Below are positions 25,284-32,006 of a stretch of DNA of 35,278 nucleotides, in pieces. The position numbers and the translations under genes are program-made. Below the pieces are notes generated by a model, which worked only from the letters and a program-made list of their open reading frames with translations, ran no database searches and had not been told where the DNA came from. Origin of the DNA: DATKYV01 sp035528275 (GTDB taxonomy: Bacteria; Acidobacteriota; Terriglobia; UBA7540); NCBI GenBank assembly GCA_035528275.1, contig DATKYV010000352.1, forward strand, positions 1 through 35,278, in the 5' to 3' direction. Numbering within the stretch: position 1 is the stretch's first letter; each line of letters opens with the position of its first letter.

Positions 25284-25381
25284 GTAGCGCAAGGCTCGCA
25301 TTCCAGCCCGTCAGCTGACGGACGGCTTTTCCAGTTCCTTTCGAAAGACGTTGAAGGGCCCGAGGGCGGGCCCTGCGCTAC
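25284..25381. repeat. two-part element with GTAGCGC/GCGCTAC ends
   Basis: GTAGCGC (25284-25290) and GCGCTAC (25375-25381) are inverted ends. The right half carries GGGCCC-GAGGGC-GGGCCC. A CCGTC-type palindrome, CCGTCAGCTGACGG (25308-25321), is nested in the left half. Confidence 0.55.
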
Positions 25382-25491
25382 ACCCTGGGATAGTCTCCGA
25401 GTCGGCGACCATTCGTCCAGAAGTGGTCCAACGCGCGGCGGAGCGATGGCTAACGAGCCTGGGTCGCCACTTCTACGGCTAGGGTAGGGTT

Positions 25492-25526
25492 TCCGGTCCA
25501 GTGGCGCCCTGCTGCTCAAAAGGTGG
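25492..25526 (+). repeat. inner inverted repeat, left copy
   Basis: A 35-nt copy reading inward on the + strand, beginning TCCGGTCCAGTGGCGCCC and ending AAGGTGG. It pairs with 28478-28512. Confidence 0.7.
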
Positions 25527-25603
25527 TAAGATTTCTTCCGGGCGCGCCGTCACTCGGGCGGAACCAGCGCGCGGCTTCTGCGGGGCCCTGGTCCTGGCAG
25601 TAA

Positions 25604-25681
25604 GTAGCGCGGACCTGATTTGTAGGTCCACGGTTCTTTCAGCAAGAAAGGCGCAGACCTGTAGAGCAAGTCTACCCTACA
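25604..25681. repeat. two-part palindromic element like 981-1052
   Basis: It starts with GTAGCGC, then GGACCT-AGGTCC (25611-25616 with 25624-25629), a spacer, GCAGACCT with a facing AGTCT arm, and ends CCCTACA. Hairpin order and sequence match the element at 981-1052, though the second hairpin is eroded. Confidence 0.6.
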
Positions 25682-25785
25682 CGCTGCGGATGCCCGTATC
25701 CGGCGAAGCATGGAGGATTAGGCAAGGCCACCGGCCAGCCTAAACAAGAGTTTAGACACACTCTTCGCGAGCTTCCGGCTTACAG

Positions 25786-25799
25786 TTGCGGTACCGTAA
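25786..25799. promoter_or_regulatory. possible operator before the DUF433 relic
   Basis: TTGCGGTACCGTAA is a near-palindrome (6 of 7 pairs) just before the AAGGAG ribosome-binding site. Antitoxin-like genes are often autoregulated; this is only a suggestion. Confidence 0.2.
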
Positions 25800-25807
25800 G
25801 GAGTGAG

Positions 25808-26078
25808 ATGGCTGTACCCAAACTTCTTGTTACACGTTCGGATGAGGTTATGAGCGGCGCCGTCGTCTTTGCGGGCACCCGGGTGCCGGTGCAAACGCTT
25901 CTCGACTACCTCCAAGAAGGGGATACGCTCGATGATTGTCTTGGAGGACTTTCCGACGGTGAGTCGCGAGCACGCGGTCGTTGTTCTGGAGTTGGCCAAG
26001 CAAGCGCAGAGTTCGGCTTTTTCGAATCCGTCAGCTGACGGACGGTTCTTTCGGTCAGGAGAGCCGCAGAGTTTCTGA
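25808..26078 (+). pseudogene. DUF433-family antitoxin-like gene, frameshifted
   Basis: ATG 25808 has a strong AAGGAG 6 nt upstream. The first 44 residues read as a DUF433 protein: VFAGTRVPVQTLLDYLQEGDTLDDC. The family sequence then continues in the +1 frame as LEDFPTVSREHAVVVLELAKQA. One extra base around 25938-25941 separates the halves. Read unshifted, the protein ends in unrelated sequence; read shifted, it runs through a palindrome (26027-26042) to a TGA at 26076. DUF433 proteins are often antitoxins paired with a DUF5615 (PIN-like) toxin; no such gene is present here. A sequencing error or a programmed frameshift are alternatives. Confidence 0.7.
26027..26042. repeat. CCGTC-type palindrome in the tail of the DUF433 relic
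   Basis: TCCGTCAGCTGACGGA, a perfect 16-bp palindrome. Confidence 0.75.
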
Positions 26079-26171
26079 GACGCGAAACTCTGCGCTTGTA
26101 TCTACCCGCTCCGAAAGTAAGTAATCCCGGAAGAGCGGCGCCAGAACAAGAACCCTGAGAAGGGGCTGCCC

Positions 26172-27062
26172 ATGGACGCAGTTGTCCTCATCGACAATGA
26201 CATCGCCCAGCGCACTGCCGTCGAACACGCTTTGCGCTCGGCGGGGTATGACGTCTTCACCGCCAGTGACGGCGTCACGGGGCTGGAGTTGGTGCGCGAG
26301 AAGCGCCCGCCAGTTGTGGTTACGGAGATTATGCTGCCGGGGATGCACGGTTTCGCGCTGTGCCAGGCAATCCGCAGCGACCCGGCATTGCGCCACACCT
26401 GCCGGATTATTGTCGCTTCGTCGAAGTCCTACCCGACCGACATCAATAAGGCGCTGGAACTCGGAGCGATTTCATACTTGGTGAAGCCCTTTCCAGCGGA
26501 GCATCTCGTCGCCGAGGTTCGCAAGGCGACGGCGAGAGCGCCCACGCCTGCCAACGAAGTTTCCCGCCTGGCTGCGCTTCAGGGCTACAGAGTCCTGGAC
26601 ACGGCGCCGGAGCCGCTCTTCGACGGCCTCACCTATCTCGCCTCAGTGCTCTGCGGGACTCCGGTCGCCCTCATCAGCCTGATAGATTCCGACCGGCAAT
26701 GGTTCAAATCCAAGGTGGGCACGGAACTTCAAGAGACGGCTCGCGACCTCGCCTTTTGCGCCCACGCCATCATGCAGCCGGATGTCTTCATCGTGCCTGA
26801 TGCCAGCAAGGACGAACGGTTCGCCAGGAATGTGCTGGTAGCACTCCAGCCCAAAATCCGGTTCTATGCGGGGGCTCCCCTGATCACACCCGGGGGAGAA
26901 GCGGTCGGGACATTGTGCGTCATCGACATAGTTCCGCGTCAACTGAGCCTCCCTCAGAAGGAGTGCTTGAGAGCCATCGCCCGGCAAGTGCAGGCGCTGT
27001 TCGAGCTGCGGCGCGAGCTGGCGGAGCTAAAGGAGCGAGTCGGAAAGCCCACGAAAACCTGA
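26172..27062 (+). CDS. receiver (pseudo-REC) plus GAF-domain signalling protein
   Basis: A 296-residue cytoplasmic protein. Residues 1-125 form a receiver domain: Asp8 and Asp10 of the acidic pocket, Ser83/84, and Lys105 in YLVKPF. At the phosphoacceptor position the sequence is VVTEIMLPGM, so Glu52 stands where Asp is required. Residues 130-285 are a GAF domain of the common sensor type (YRVLDTAPEPLFDGLTYLA, SLIDSDRQWFKSKVG, FCAHAIM, GAPLITPGGEAVGTLCVID), and a short helix ends the protein. No output domain follows, so it probably works by protein contacts. The MBL-fold gene begins 20 nt later and is probably co-transcribed. The start is ATG 26172 with GAGAAGGGG upstream. Confidence 0.85.
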   Translation: MDAVVLIDNDIAQRTAVEHALRSAGYDVFTASDGVTGLELVREKRPPVVVTEIMLPGMHGFALCQAIRSDPALRHTCRIIVASSKSYPTDINKALELGAISYLVKPFPAEHLVAEVRKATARAPTPANEVSRLAALQGYRVLDTAPEPLFDGLTYLASVLCGTPVALISLIDSDRQWFKSKVGTELQETARDLAFCAHAIMQPDVFIVPDASKDERFARNVLVALQPKIRFYAGAPLITPGGEAVGTLCVIDIVPRQLSLPQKECLRAIARQVQALFELRRELAELKERVGKPTKT

Positions 27063-27081
27063 TCCCCGCGCGAGGCGCGTA

Positions 27082-27990
27082 ATGCCGAACACCGATCCGA
27101 ATACCAATGTCTCAGCGACCCAACCTCCCGCCGTGGTCGTGAAGTTCTGGGGCACGCGGGGCTCCATCGCCACTCCCGGCCCCGGAACCATGCGCTACGG
27201 AGGCAACACTTCGTGCGTCGAAGTGCGCACGGGCGGAACCATTCTTATGCTCGATTGCGGCACCGGCGCGCGCGAAATGGGAATGGCGCTGATGAAGGAC
27301 TTTCGCGGGCAGCCGCTCGACATTCACCTGTTCGTCAGCCACACACACTGGGACCACATCCAGGGCTTCCCCTTCTTTGTGCCCGCCTATTTCCCTGGAA
27401 ATCGCATCACCATTTACAGCCTGCGCGGCGCCGACAAAAGTCTGGAGAAAATCTTCACTGGGCAGATGGATGCCAGCTATTTCCCCGTTGAGCTTTCCGA
27501 TCTGAAGGCACACCTGGAATTCGTGGAACTGCAAGAGACGGTCGAAATCGGCCCCGTCAAGGTCGCGCATATCTTCATCAATCACCCCGGCATGGCGGCC
27601 AGTTTTCGCGTCGATGCAGGTGGCAAGTCCGTCGTCTATACCACCGACCACGAGCCCTATTCCCTGCTGCTCGGTGCGAACGATTTCAATCGCGACAAGG
27701 ACCTCCAGGTTACAGAATTCGCGCGCGGCGCTGACCTCTATATTCGTGAGGCCCAGTACACCGACGAAGAGTACCCCGGCAAGCGCGGCTGGGGGCACTC
27801 GACTTTTTCGGAAGTGTTGGACGCGGCCCAGCACGCCGGCGTCAAACGCCTCGCCCTATTTCACCACGACCCCATGCACGACGACAACACCCTCGACCAC
27901 ATCCTCGCCGCTTGCCACGCCCGAATGAAAGAACGCGGCATGACATTCGAGTGCTTCGCCGCCACCGATAACCAGCAAATTATCCTGTGA
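27082..27990 (+). CDS. MBL-fold metallo-hydrolase
   Basis: A 302-residue metallo-beta-lactamase-fold hydrolase. Metal ligands are visible: HTHWDH (His87, His89, Asp91, His92), His168 in INHPG, Asp189 in YTTDHEP, and a C-terminal His in LFHHDP (about 261-262). The start (VKFWGTRGSIATPGPGTMRYGGNTSCVEV) and the REAQYTDEEYPGKRGWGHS segment resemble the cyclic-nucleotide-phosphodiesterase and RNase-Z-like branch, so a phosphodiester substrate is likely but unproven. It follows the REC-GAF gene by 20 nt, which suggests a shared signalling role. ATG 27082 has only a weak GAGGCG upstream. Its stop is followed by the TolC fragment. Confidence 0.87.
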   Translation: MPNTDPNTNVSATQPPAVVVKFWGTRGSIATPGPGTMRYGGNTSCVEVRTGGTILMLDCGTGAREMGMALMKDFRGQPLDIHLFVSHTHWDHIQGFPFFVPAYFPGNRITIYSLRGADKSLEKIFTGQMDASYFPVELSDLKAHLEFVELQETVEIGPVKVAHIFINHPGMAASFRVDAGGKSVVYTTDHEPYSLLLGANDFNRDKDLQVTEFARGADLYIREAQYTDEEYPGKRGWGHSTFSEVLDAAQHAGVKRLALFHHDPMHDDNTLDHILAACHARMKERGMTFECFAATDNQQIIL

Positions 27991-28001
27991 GGTTAGATTA
28001 G

Positions 28002-28232
28002 CCCACGGCGCGGGCCGAGGTCGAGGCCGCAGAACACAATGTAGACTCGACGCGCATCCGTGTCGCGCTGCGCGTCACGGAAGCTTACCTGAAAGTTCTG
28101 GGCGAGCAGCAATCCATTAAGGTCACCGAACAGGCTTTGCGAGAGCGTCAGGAAGTGTTGCAGAAGGGCCAGGAGTTCTATCAAGTTGGGCTGAGCTCAA
28201 AGCTCGACGTGGACTTGGCCCAGGTTGCGGGT
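28002..28232 (+). pseudogene. TolC-family outer membrane efflux protein fragment
   Basis: About 77 codons in frame from 28002 read as the coiled-coil repeat of TolC/OEP proteins: ARAEVEAAEHNVDSTRIRVA, VTEAYLKVLGEQQS, TEQALRERQEVLQKG, FYQVGLSSKLDVDLAQV. The Gly-Leu-Ser-x-x-Asp-x-x-Leu-Ala-Gln stretch is typical. There is no start codon (a TAG lies directly upstream at 27999-28001), no signal peptide and no beta-barrel part. The match ends near 28229 at a hairpin, after which the frame is unrelated. It is truncated at both ends, so it is a relic. Confidence 0.75.
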
Positions 28233-28263
28233 GGCGCGTACATTAGTCTTTCATGTATGCGCC
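28233..28263. repeat. hairpin at the broken end of the TolC fragment
   Basis: GGCGCGTACAT (28233-28243) faces ATGTATGCGCC (28253-28263), 11-bp arms with one G/T mismatch and a 9-nt loop. It sits exactly where the TolC similarity stops. Confidence 0.5.
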
Positions 28264-28456
28264 CATCAGCAAGGGGCAATAAACTGCTCGGGTGTCCCGC
28301 ACCGTCCCGCTGGTGTCCTGGTTGCGCAGTGTTGATCTATCTGGCCGGTACGGCCCTCTTCTGACGTTGGCGGTCACTTAGCTGTGAAGTCGCCAAATCG
28401 TAGATGCGGTCCGCGCTGTCAACTTGGCGATTGTGCCTGGATGACGGCGCACTCGG

Positions 28457-28476
28457 AACCCGTCAGCTGACGGGTT
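28457..28476. repeat. CCGTC-type palindrome beside the right inner repeat
   Basis: AACCCGTCAGCTGACGGGTT, a perfect 20-bp palindrome ending 1 nt before the inverted repeat at 28478. Confidence 0.75.
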
Positions 28477-28477
28477 G

Positions 28478-28512
28478 CCACTTTCTGGGCAGCGGGGCGC
28501 CACTGGGCCGGA
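28478..28512 (-). repeat. inner inverted repeat, right copy
   Basis: A 35-nt copy reading inward on the - strand, 30 of 35 identical to 25492-25526. Confidence 0.7.
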
Positions 28513-28643
28513 TAACGCCCTTTGCGGAAAGTGGGCCACCGAATGGCGCGAAAATGCGATTACTCGCGAAAAGTCGACTAGCATCTATCGATGGCCTTGG
28601 GACGCTGGCTGAGTGGATCATTGTCCAGAACGGCTATCGGGGA

Positions 28644-28669
28644 AATTGTCCCACTACCCAACTTTGTCC
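28644..28669. repeat. outer inverted-repeat copy, right side of the island
   Basis: AATTGTCCCACTACCCAACT and the next 6 nt; the reverse complement matches 25105-25130 at 20 of 26 positions. Confidence 0.5.
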
Positions 28670-28842
28670 ACGGCGTGGAAGGGCTCCCACCAGATTTGCC
28701 CGACTCCCCCGGCAGCCACAAAATCAAACGCTCTTCGGTTGTAGTCGAAGCAATCCACCGGGATTATAATGCGCCTGCTTCACCCAACCTGACCGACGAG
28801 GCCCCGTCCGGCCCCGCCACCCTCCGAGGGAGGGACTGTCTT

Positions 28843-29868
28843 GTGACCCAGCTGCGGTTTGCGATGTTCGGGGCAGGGTTCTGGTCGCGTTTTCAGCTTG
28901 CCGCCTGGCGCGAACTGGAAGGCGCTGAGTGCGTTGCTTTGTGCGACCCCGCCCGCCCCAAAGCGCAAGCGCGCGCCCGCGAGTTTGAAGTGCCCGGCGT
29001 CTACGACGATCCGCGGGAACTTTTCCGGCGGGAGAAACTGGATTTCGTCGACGTCGTCACCACTCCCGAGACGCACAGCGAGCTTGTCCACCTGGCGGCC
29101 GCGCACAAGGTTCCGGTGATTTGCCAGAAGCCCATGGCCCTCTCTCTTCAAGAGGCGGAGCGGATGGTCGAGACGTGCCGCGAAGCCAGGGTGCCTTTCT
29201 TCGTCCACGAGAACTGGCGCTGGCAGACGCCCATCCGGCAGGTCAAGCAGATCCTCTCGGAAGGACGGATTGGGCACCTGTTCCGCGCCCGCATTGACAT
29301 GCTCTCGGGCTTTCCGGTTTTCAACAATCAGCCTTTCCTGAAAGATCTGGAAGAGTTCATCCTCACGGACCTCGGCACTCACATTCTGGACACGGCGCGC
29401 TTTCTCTTTGGCGAAGCCGAGAGTGTGTATTGCCAGATCCATCGAATTCACTCCGATATCAAAGGCGAGGACGTGGCAACGGTGATGATGAAGACGGGAG
29501 ACGGCGCCACCGTCCTGTGCGAATTGGCCTACGCCGGGAATTGGCTCGAACATGACCGGTTCCCGGAGACCTACGTCTTCGTTGAGGGAGATCAAGGATC
29601 TCTCGAACTCGGTCCGGACTTTTGGATTCGAGTGACCACCCGGGATGGAACGCACGCCAAGCGTTACCCACCACCCAGCTACGCGTGGGTTGATCCCGCC
29701 TATGCCGTGGTTCAGACCAGCATTGTTCCCTGCCACGAGAACATCCTCCAGGCATTGCGTGGCCAGGGGCGGGCGGAAACGACAGGAGAGGATAACTTGA
29801 AGACGCTGCGGCTGGTCTTTGCGTCCTACCACTCGGCGCGCAGCGGCCAGGCGGTGCGGTTGAAGTGA
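28843..29868 (+). CDS. Gfo/Idh/MocA-family sugar dehydrogenase, candidate D-apiose dehydrogenase
   Basis: A 341-residue NAD(P)-dependent oxidoreductase. The Rossmann start is RFAMFGAGFWSRF with GAG at 10-12; the family catalytic motif reads CQKPMA (Lys96), followed by VHENWRW (121-127) and DLGTHILDTARFLFGEAE with the active-site His/Asp region. The C-terminal alpha/beta domain ends AVRLK. The CQKP and VHEN motifs recall D-apiose dehydrogenase (ApsD), and ApnL and ApnO lookalikes lie downstream, so oxidation of apiose to apionolactone is a reasonable guess. Other sugar substrates are possible. Start GTG 28843 has GAGGGAGGGA about 8 nt upstream. It is the first gene of the sugar cluster, with 91 nt to the next. 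Confidence 0.85.
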   Translation: MTQLRFAMFGAGFWSRFQLAAWRELEGAECVALCDPARPKAQARAREFEVPGVYDDPRELFRREKLDFVDVVTTPETHSELVHLAAAHKVPVICQKPMALSLQEAERMVETCREARVPFFVHENWRWQTPIRQVKQILSEGRIGHLFRARIDMLSGFPVFNNQPFLKDLEEFILTDLGTHILDTARFLFGEAESVYCQIHRIHSDIKGEDVATVMMKTGDGATVLCELAYAGNWLEHDRFPETYVFVEGDQGSLELGPDFWIRVTTRDGTHAKRYPPPSYAWVDPAYAVVQTSIVPCHENILQALRGQGRAETTGEDNLKTLRLVFASYHSARSGQAVRLK

Positions 29869-29959
29869 GCCCGCGGCCAAGCGCCGTGACGGAAACCTTG
29901 GATTACCGAGCTGCGAGGTCTGAGATCTTCTCTCGGCGCAAAATGAAGGAGGGAGTTCG

Positions 29960-30799
29960 ATGCCGTCTATCCAGCTCTGCTTGTTTGCTTCGACGCCGGA
30001 GATGGCCGAGCTCAATTTCCTGGTCAAGGTGCTCACCGGAACGCCGGAAGAGCTGGCGCGGCGAGCTGTAGCCTGGGGCTACGATGGAATTGAGTTCATG
30101 CCCGATCCGGAGCGCGTTCCTGAGCCGGGTGAGCTGGAGAAGGCTCTCAAAGCAGCGGGAGCGGTGATGCCCGTGGTCAATACCGGGCGGATGGCGCCGC
30201 AGGGGATGGCTCTGCTCCACGAAGAAGCTGCGACCCGCCGGCGGTCCATGGAGGCGTTCAAGAGGATGGTCGACTTCGCCGGAAACTTCGGAGCGCGCGT
30301 GGGCTTGGGGGTGGCTCGCGGCCCGGGCATCCCGGGAGCCGGCCCTGAGGAGATGGAGCGGATGGCCGATCAAGTTTTCCGCGAACTGGCGGAATACGCC
30401 GAAAAGGCTCGCGCGGTGATTATGCTCGAGCCCGCCGACCCCGGTGTGACGAGTTACATCAACACCGTGGACGAAGCCATGGCCTGGGTCGAACGGGTTG
30501 GCAGCCCCGCCTTTGGCGTCATGCTGGATACCTACCAGCTTGCCGAGGCCGAGCCCTCGATTGAGCACGGAATTCGCGCGGCTCGGGGTCGGGCGAATCA
30601 TATCCATCTCTACGATCCCAGCCGCTGGCCGCCCGGAGTACTTCCTGACAAGGATCGTCTGGATTGGACTCATCTGGCGCGCGTCCTGCGAGAAGAGAGA
30701 TTCAGCGGATCGGGTTCGGTGGTTCTTGCCCCGGAAGGCGACGCGGAGCAGGCGGCTCGAAAGGCCGCGGAATTCTTGAGACGGCTTTTGGCTGGCTAG
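29960..30799 (+). CDS. xylose-isomerase-like TIM-barrel protein
   Basis: A 279-residue sugar phosphate isomerase/epimerase-like TIM barrel (AP endonuclease 2 superfamily). Likely metal ligands are Glu157 (IMLEPAD), Asp190 (GVMLDTYQ), His216 (HIHLYDPSR) and Glu259 (LAPEGD). The family includes sugar isomerases, epimerases and dehydratases; from memory, 3-oxo-isoapionate decarboxylase (OiaC) is also of this fold, which would fit the cluster, but identity is not shown. ATG 29960 has GGAGGGAG at good spacing. The TAG stop lies inside the left terminal repeat of the 124-bp element (30795-30918), so the natural end may have been altered. Confidence 0.8.
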   Translation: MPSIQLCLFASTPEMAELNFLVKVLTGTPEELARRAVAWGYDGIEFMPDPERVPEPGELEKALKAAGAVMPVVNTGRMAPQGMALLHEEAATRRRSMEAFKRMVDFAGNFGARVGLGVARGPGIPGAGPEEMERMADQVFRELAEYAEKARAVIMLEPADPGVTSYINTVDEAMAWVERVGSPAFGVMLDTYQLAEAEPSIEHGIRAARGRANHIHLYDPSRWPPGVLPDKDRLDWTHLARVLREERFSGSGSVVLAPEGDAEQAARKAAEFLRRLLAG

Positions 30800-30918
30800 T
30801 GCCGTTCCAACTTTTTCGGCCTAATGCGGTGAGGAGTAACCGCAATCCGCCAACTGGCGGACCGAGACCTTGCGATGTCCGTCAGCTGACGGACACATTA
30901 AGTTGGAACGGCACTAGC
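30795..30918. mobile_element. 124-bp MITE-like element with 19-bp perfect terminal inverted repeats
   Basis: The ends GCTAGTGCCGTTCCAACTT (30795-30813) and its exact reverse complement (30900-30918) enclose three hairpins: TGCGGT/ACCGCA, TCCGCCAACTGGCGGA (30846-30861) and TGTCCGTCAGCTGACGGACA (30876-30895). There is no coding capacity. The left end contains the stop codon of the upstream gene. No target duplication is obvious. Confidence 0.75.
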
Positions 30919-30961
30919 GACAGACCGAGAAGAGGCTGGGCAATGGCCGCGTAGGTGCGAC

Positions 30962-31732
30962 ATGAGTCTCCAAGGGAAAGTAGCCATGGTTACGGGAGCC
31001 GGCCGCGGGATCGGGTGGACGATTGCACGAGTCCTGGCGGAGCAAGGCATGGCGCTTGCCGTAAACGACGTCCAGGCAGAGCTCGCGCTCGGCTCTGCAC
31101 GGGAATTACGGTCGAAGGGTTTTCGGGCAATGGACTCCCCGGCTGACATCACCGACCGCGCCCAGGTGGAAGCCATGATGGAGCGGGTGGAAGCCGAGCT
31201 GGGACCACTCTGGCTGCTCGTGAACAACGCGGGCGTCTACTTCTCGGCGCCAACGGCGGAAATGAGCGAAGAGGACTGGGACAAGGCCTTCGCCGTGGAC
31301 GCCAAAGGTGTTTTCCTGTGCTCGCAAGCCGCCATCCGGCGGATGATCCCCCGGCGCAAGGGGCGGATCGTGAACATCTCCTCCATCGCCGGCGTGATCG
31401 TGCGGACCAACCAGATTGGCTACTGCTCGGCAAAGGCGGCCGTGGTGCATTTTTCCCGCTGCCTGGCTGTGGAGATGGCCCCTCACGGCGTTACGGTGAA
31501 CTGCATTTGTCCCGGCATGACCCGCACCGAGATGCTCGTCCAGGGAGCTCGCGAGCGGAAGATGAACCTGGAGGCCATGACGGCCCGGATTCCCGCCGGC
31601 AGGATGGCCCTGCCCGAGGACCATGCGAACCTCGTGGCCTATTTCGCGTCTGAGGAGGCGGGTCACGTGACGGGTCAGGTCGTGTGCGTGGATGGCGCGC
31701 AAAGCCTGTTCCTGCCGCTGGTGGCTGATTAG
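30962..31732 (+). CDS. SDR-family NAD(P)-dependent oxidoreductase
   Basis: A 256-residue classical short-chain dehydrogenase. Motifs: TGAGRGIG (11-18), Asp36 at the end of the second strand (ND, favouring NAD), NNAG (88-91), catalytic Ser141 (NISS), Tyr154 and Lys158 (YCSAK), PGMTRTEM and the C-terminal GHVTGQVVCVDGA. The substrate cannot be read from sequence; in this cluster it may oxidise a sugar, polyol or sugar acid. ATG 30962 is preceded by GTAGGTG. It lies 43 nt after the MITE-like element, which separates it from the TIM-barrel gene and may affect co-expression. Confidence 0.9.
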   Translation: MSLQGKVAMVTGAGRGIGWTIARVLAEQGMALAVNDVQAELALGSARELRSKGFRAMDSPADITDRAQVEAMMERVEAELGPLWLLVNNAGVYFSAPTAEMSEEDWDKAFAVDAKGVFLCSQAAIRRMIPRRKGRIVNISSIAGVIVRTNQIGYCSAKAAVVHFSRCLAVEMAPHGVTVNCICPGMTRTEMLVQGARERKMNLEAMTARIPAGRMALPEDHANLVAYFASEEAGHVTGQVVCVDGAQSLFLPLVAD

Positions 31733-32006
31733 CTCCCAAGCGCCCGCGGATGTCGCCTCCACCCCTCGACGGTCCGTGCGCGAAGGTCATAGCGTTTGAA
31801 GGCATCGCTGCCGGGAGAATGATTGGAAATCAAAAATGCTTGCGACAGAAAAGGCGCGATGTTTCACGGGAGTCGTTTTGGGACTTGTCGTGTCCCTGCT
31901 GAGCGTCTCGACCCGGGGAGACTTCTGCTTGACCGGGAGAGTTCCTCCCACGCGGGCGACGGCCGCCGAATCTTCCATCGCTTCCCGTCATCCGAGGGAA
32001 AGCAAC

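Larger units (their letters stand above)
25111..25807. other. gene-free stretch at the left edge of the island
   Basis: No real gene was seen in about 700 nt; open frames here lack start sites and family features. It holds two palindromic elements (25284-25381 and 25604-25681), the inverted-repeat copies at 25105-25130 and 25492-25526, and an extra AGAAGTGGTCCAA motif near 25420. The mix of motifs containing AGTGG and CCA resembles the multiple end repeats of some insertion sequences. Confidence 0.55.
25492..28512. mobile_element. 3.0-kb segment bounded by 35-bp inverted repeats
   Basis: The left end (25492-25526) and the reverse complement of the right end (28478-28512) agree at 30 of 35 positions, both starting TCCGG and sharing CCAGTGGCGCCC. 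Contents: a frameshifted DUF433 gene, a REC-GAF gene, an MBL-fold gene and a TolC-family fragment. No transposase or integrase is present, so this is a decayed or non-autonomous element, or two facing remnants of one insertion-sequence type. The nested outer pair suggests ends with multiple repeats, as in the IS21 group, but that link is from memory. Confidence 0.55.
28264..28842. other. gene-free stretch at the right edge of the island
   Basis: No gene is supported in about 580 nt. It holds a 20-bp palindrome (28457-28476), the right inner repeat (28478-28512), an AAAGTGGGCCACC motif near 28528, and the right outer repeat (28644-28669). The open frame that runs into the dehydrogenase gene from 28591 has no family similarity before 28843. 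Confidence 0.55.

Noticed and set aside
25113..25487. 124-codon open frame on the + strand before the island
   Set aside because: It runs through two repeat elements, lacks a ribosome-binding site and shows no recognisable domain.
26005..26045. TTCGAATCC resembling a tRNA T-loop
   Set aside because: No matching T-stem, anticodon arm or acceptor stem around it; the sequence belongs to the palindrome and the DUF433 tail.
8849..30895. CRISPR array
   Set aside because: The repeated palindromes are far apart and not evenly spaced, with no spacers or cas genes.
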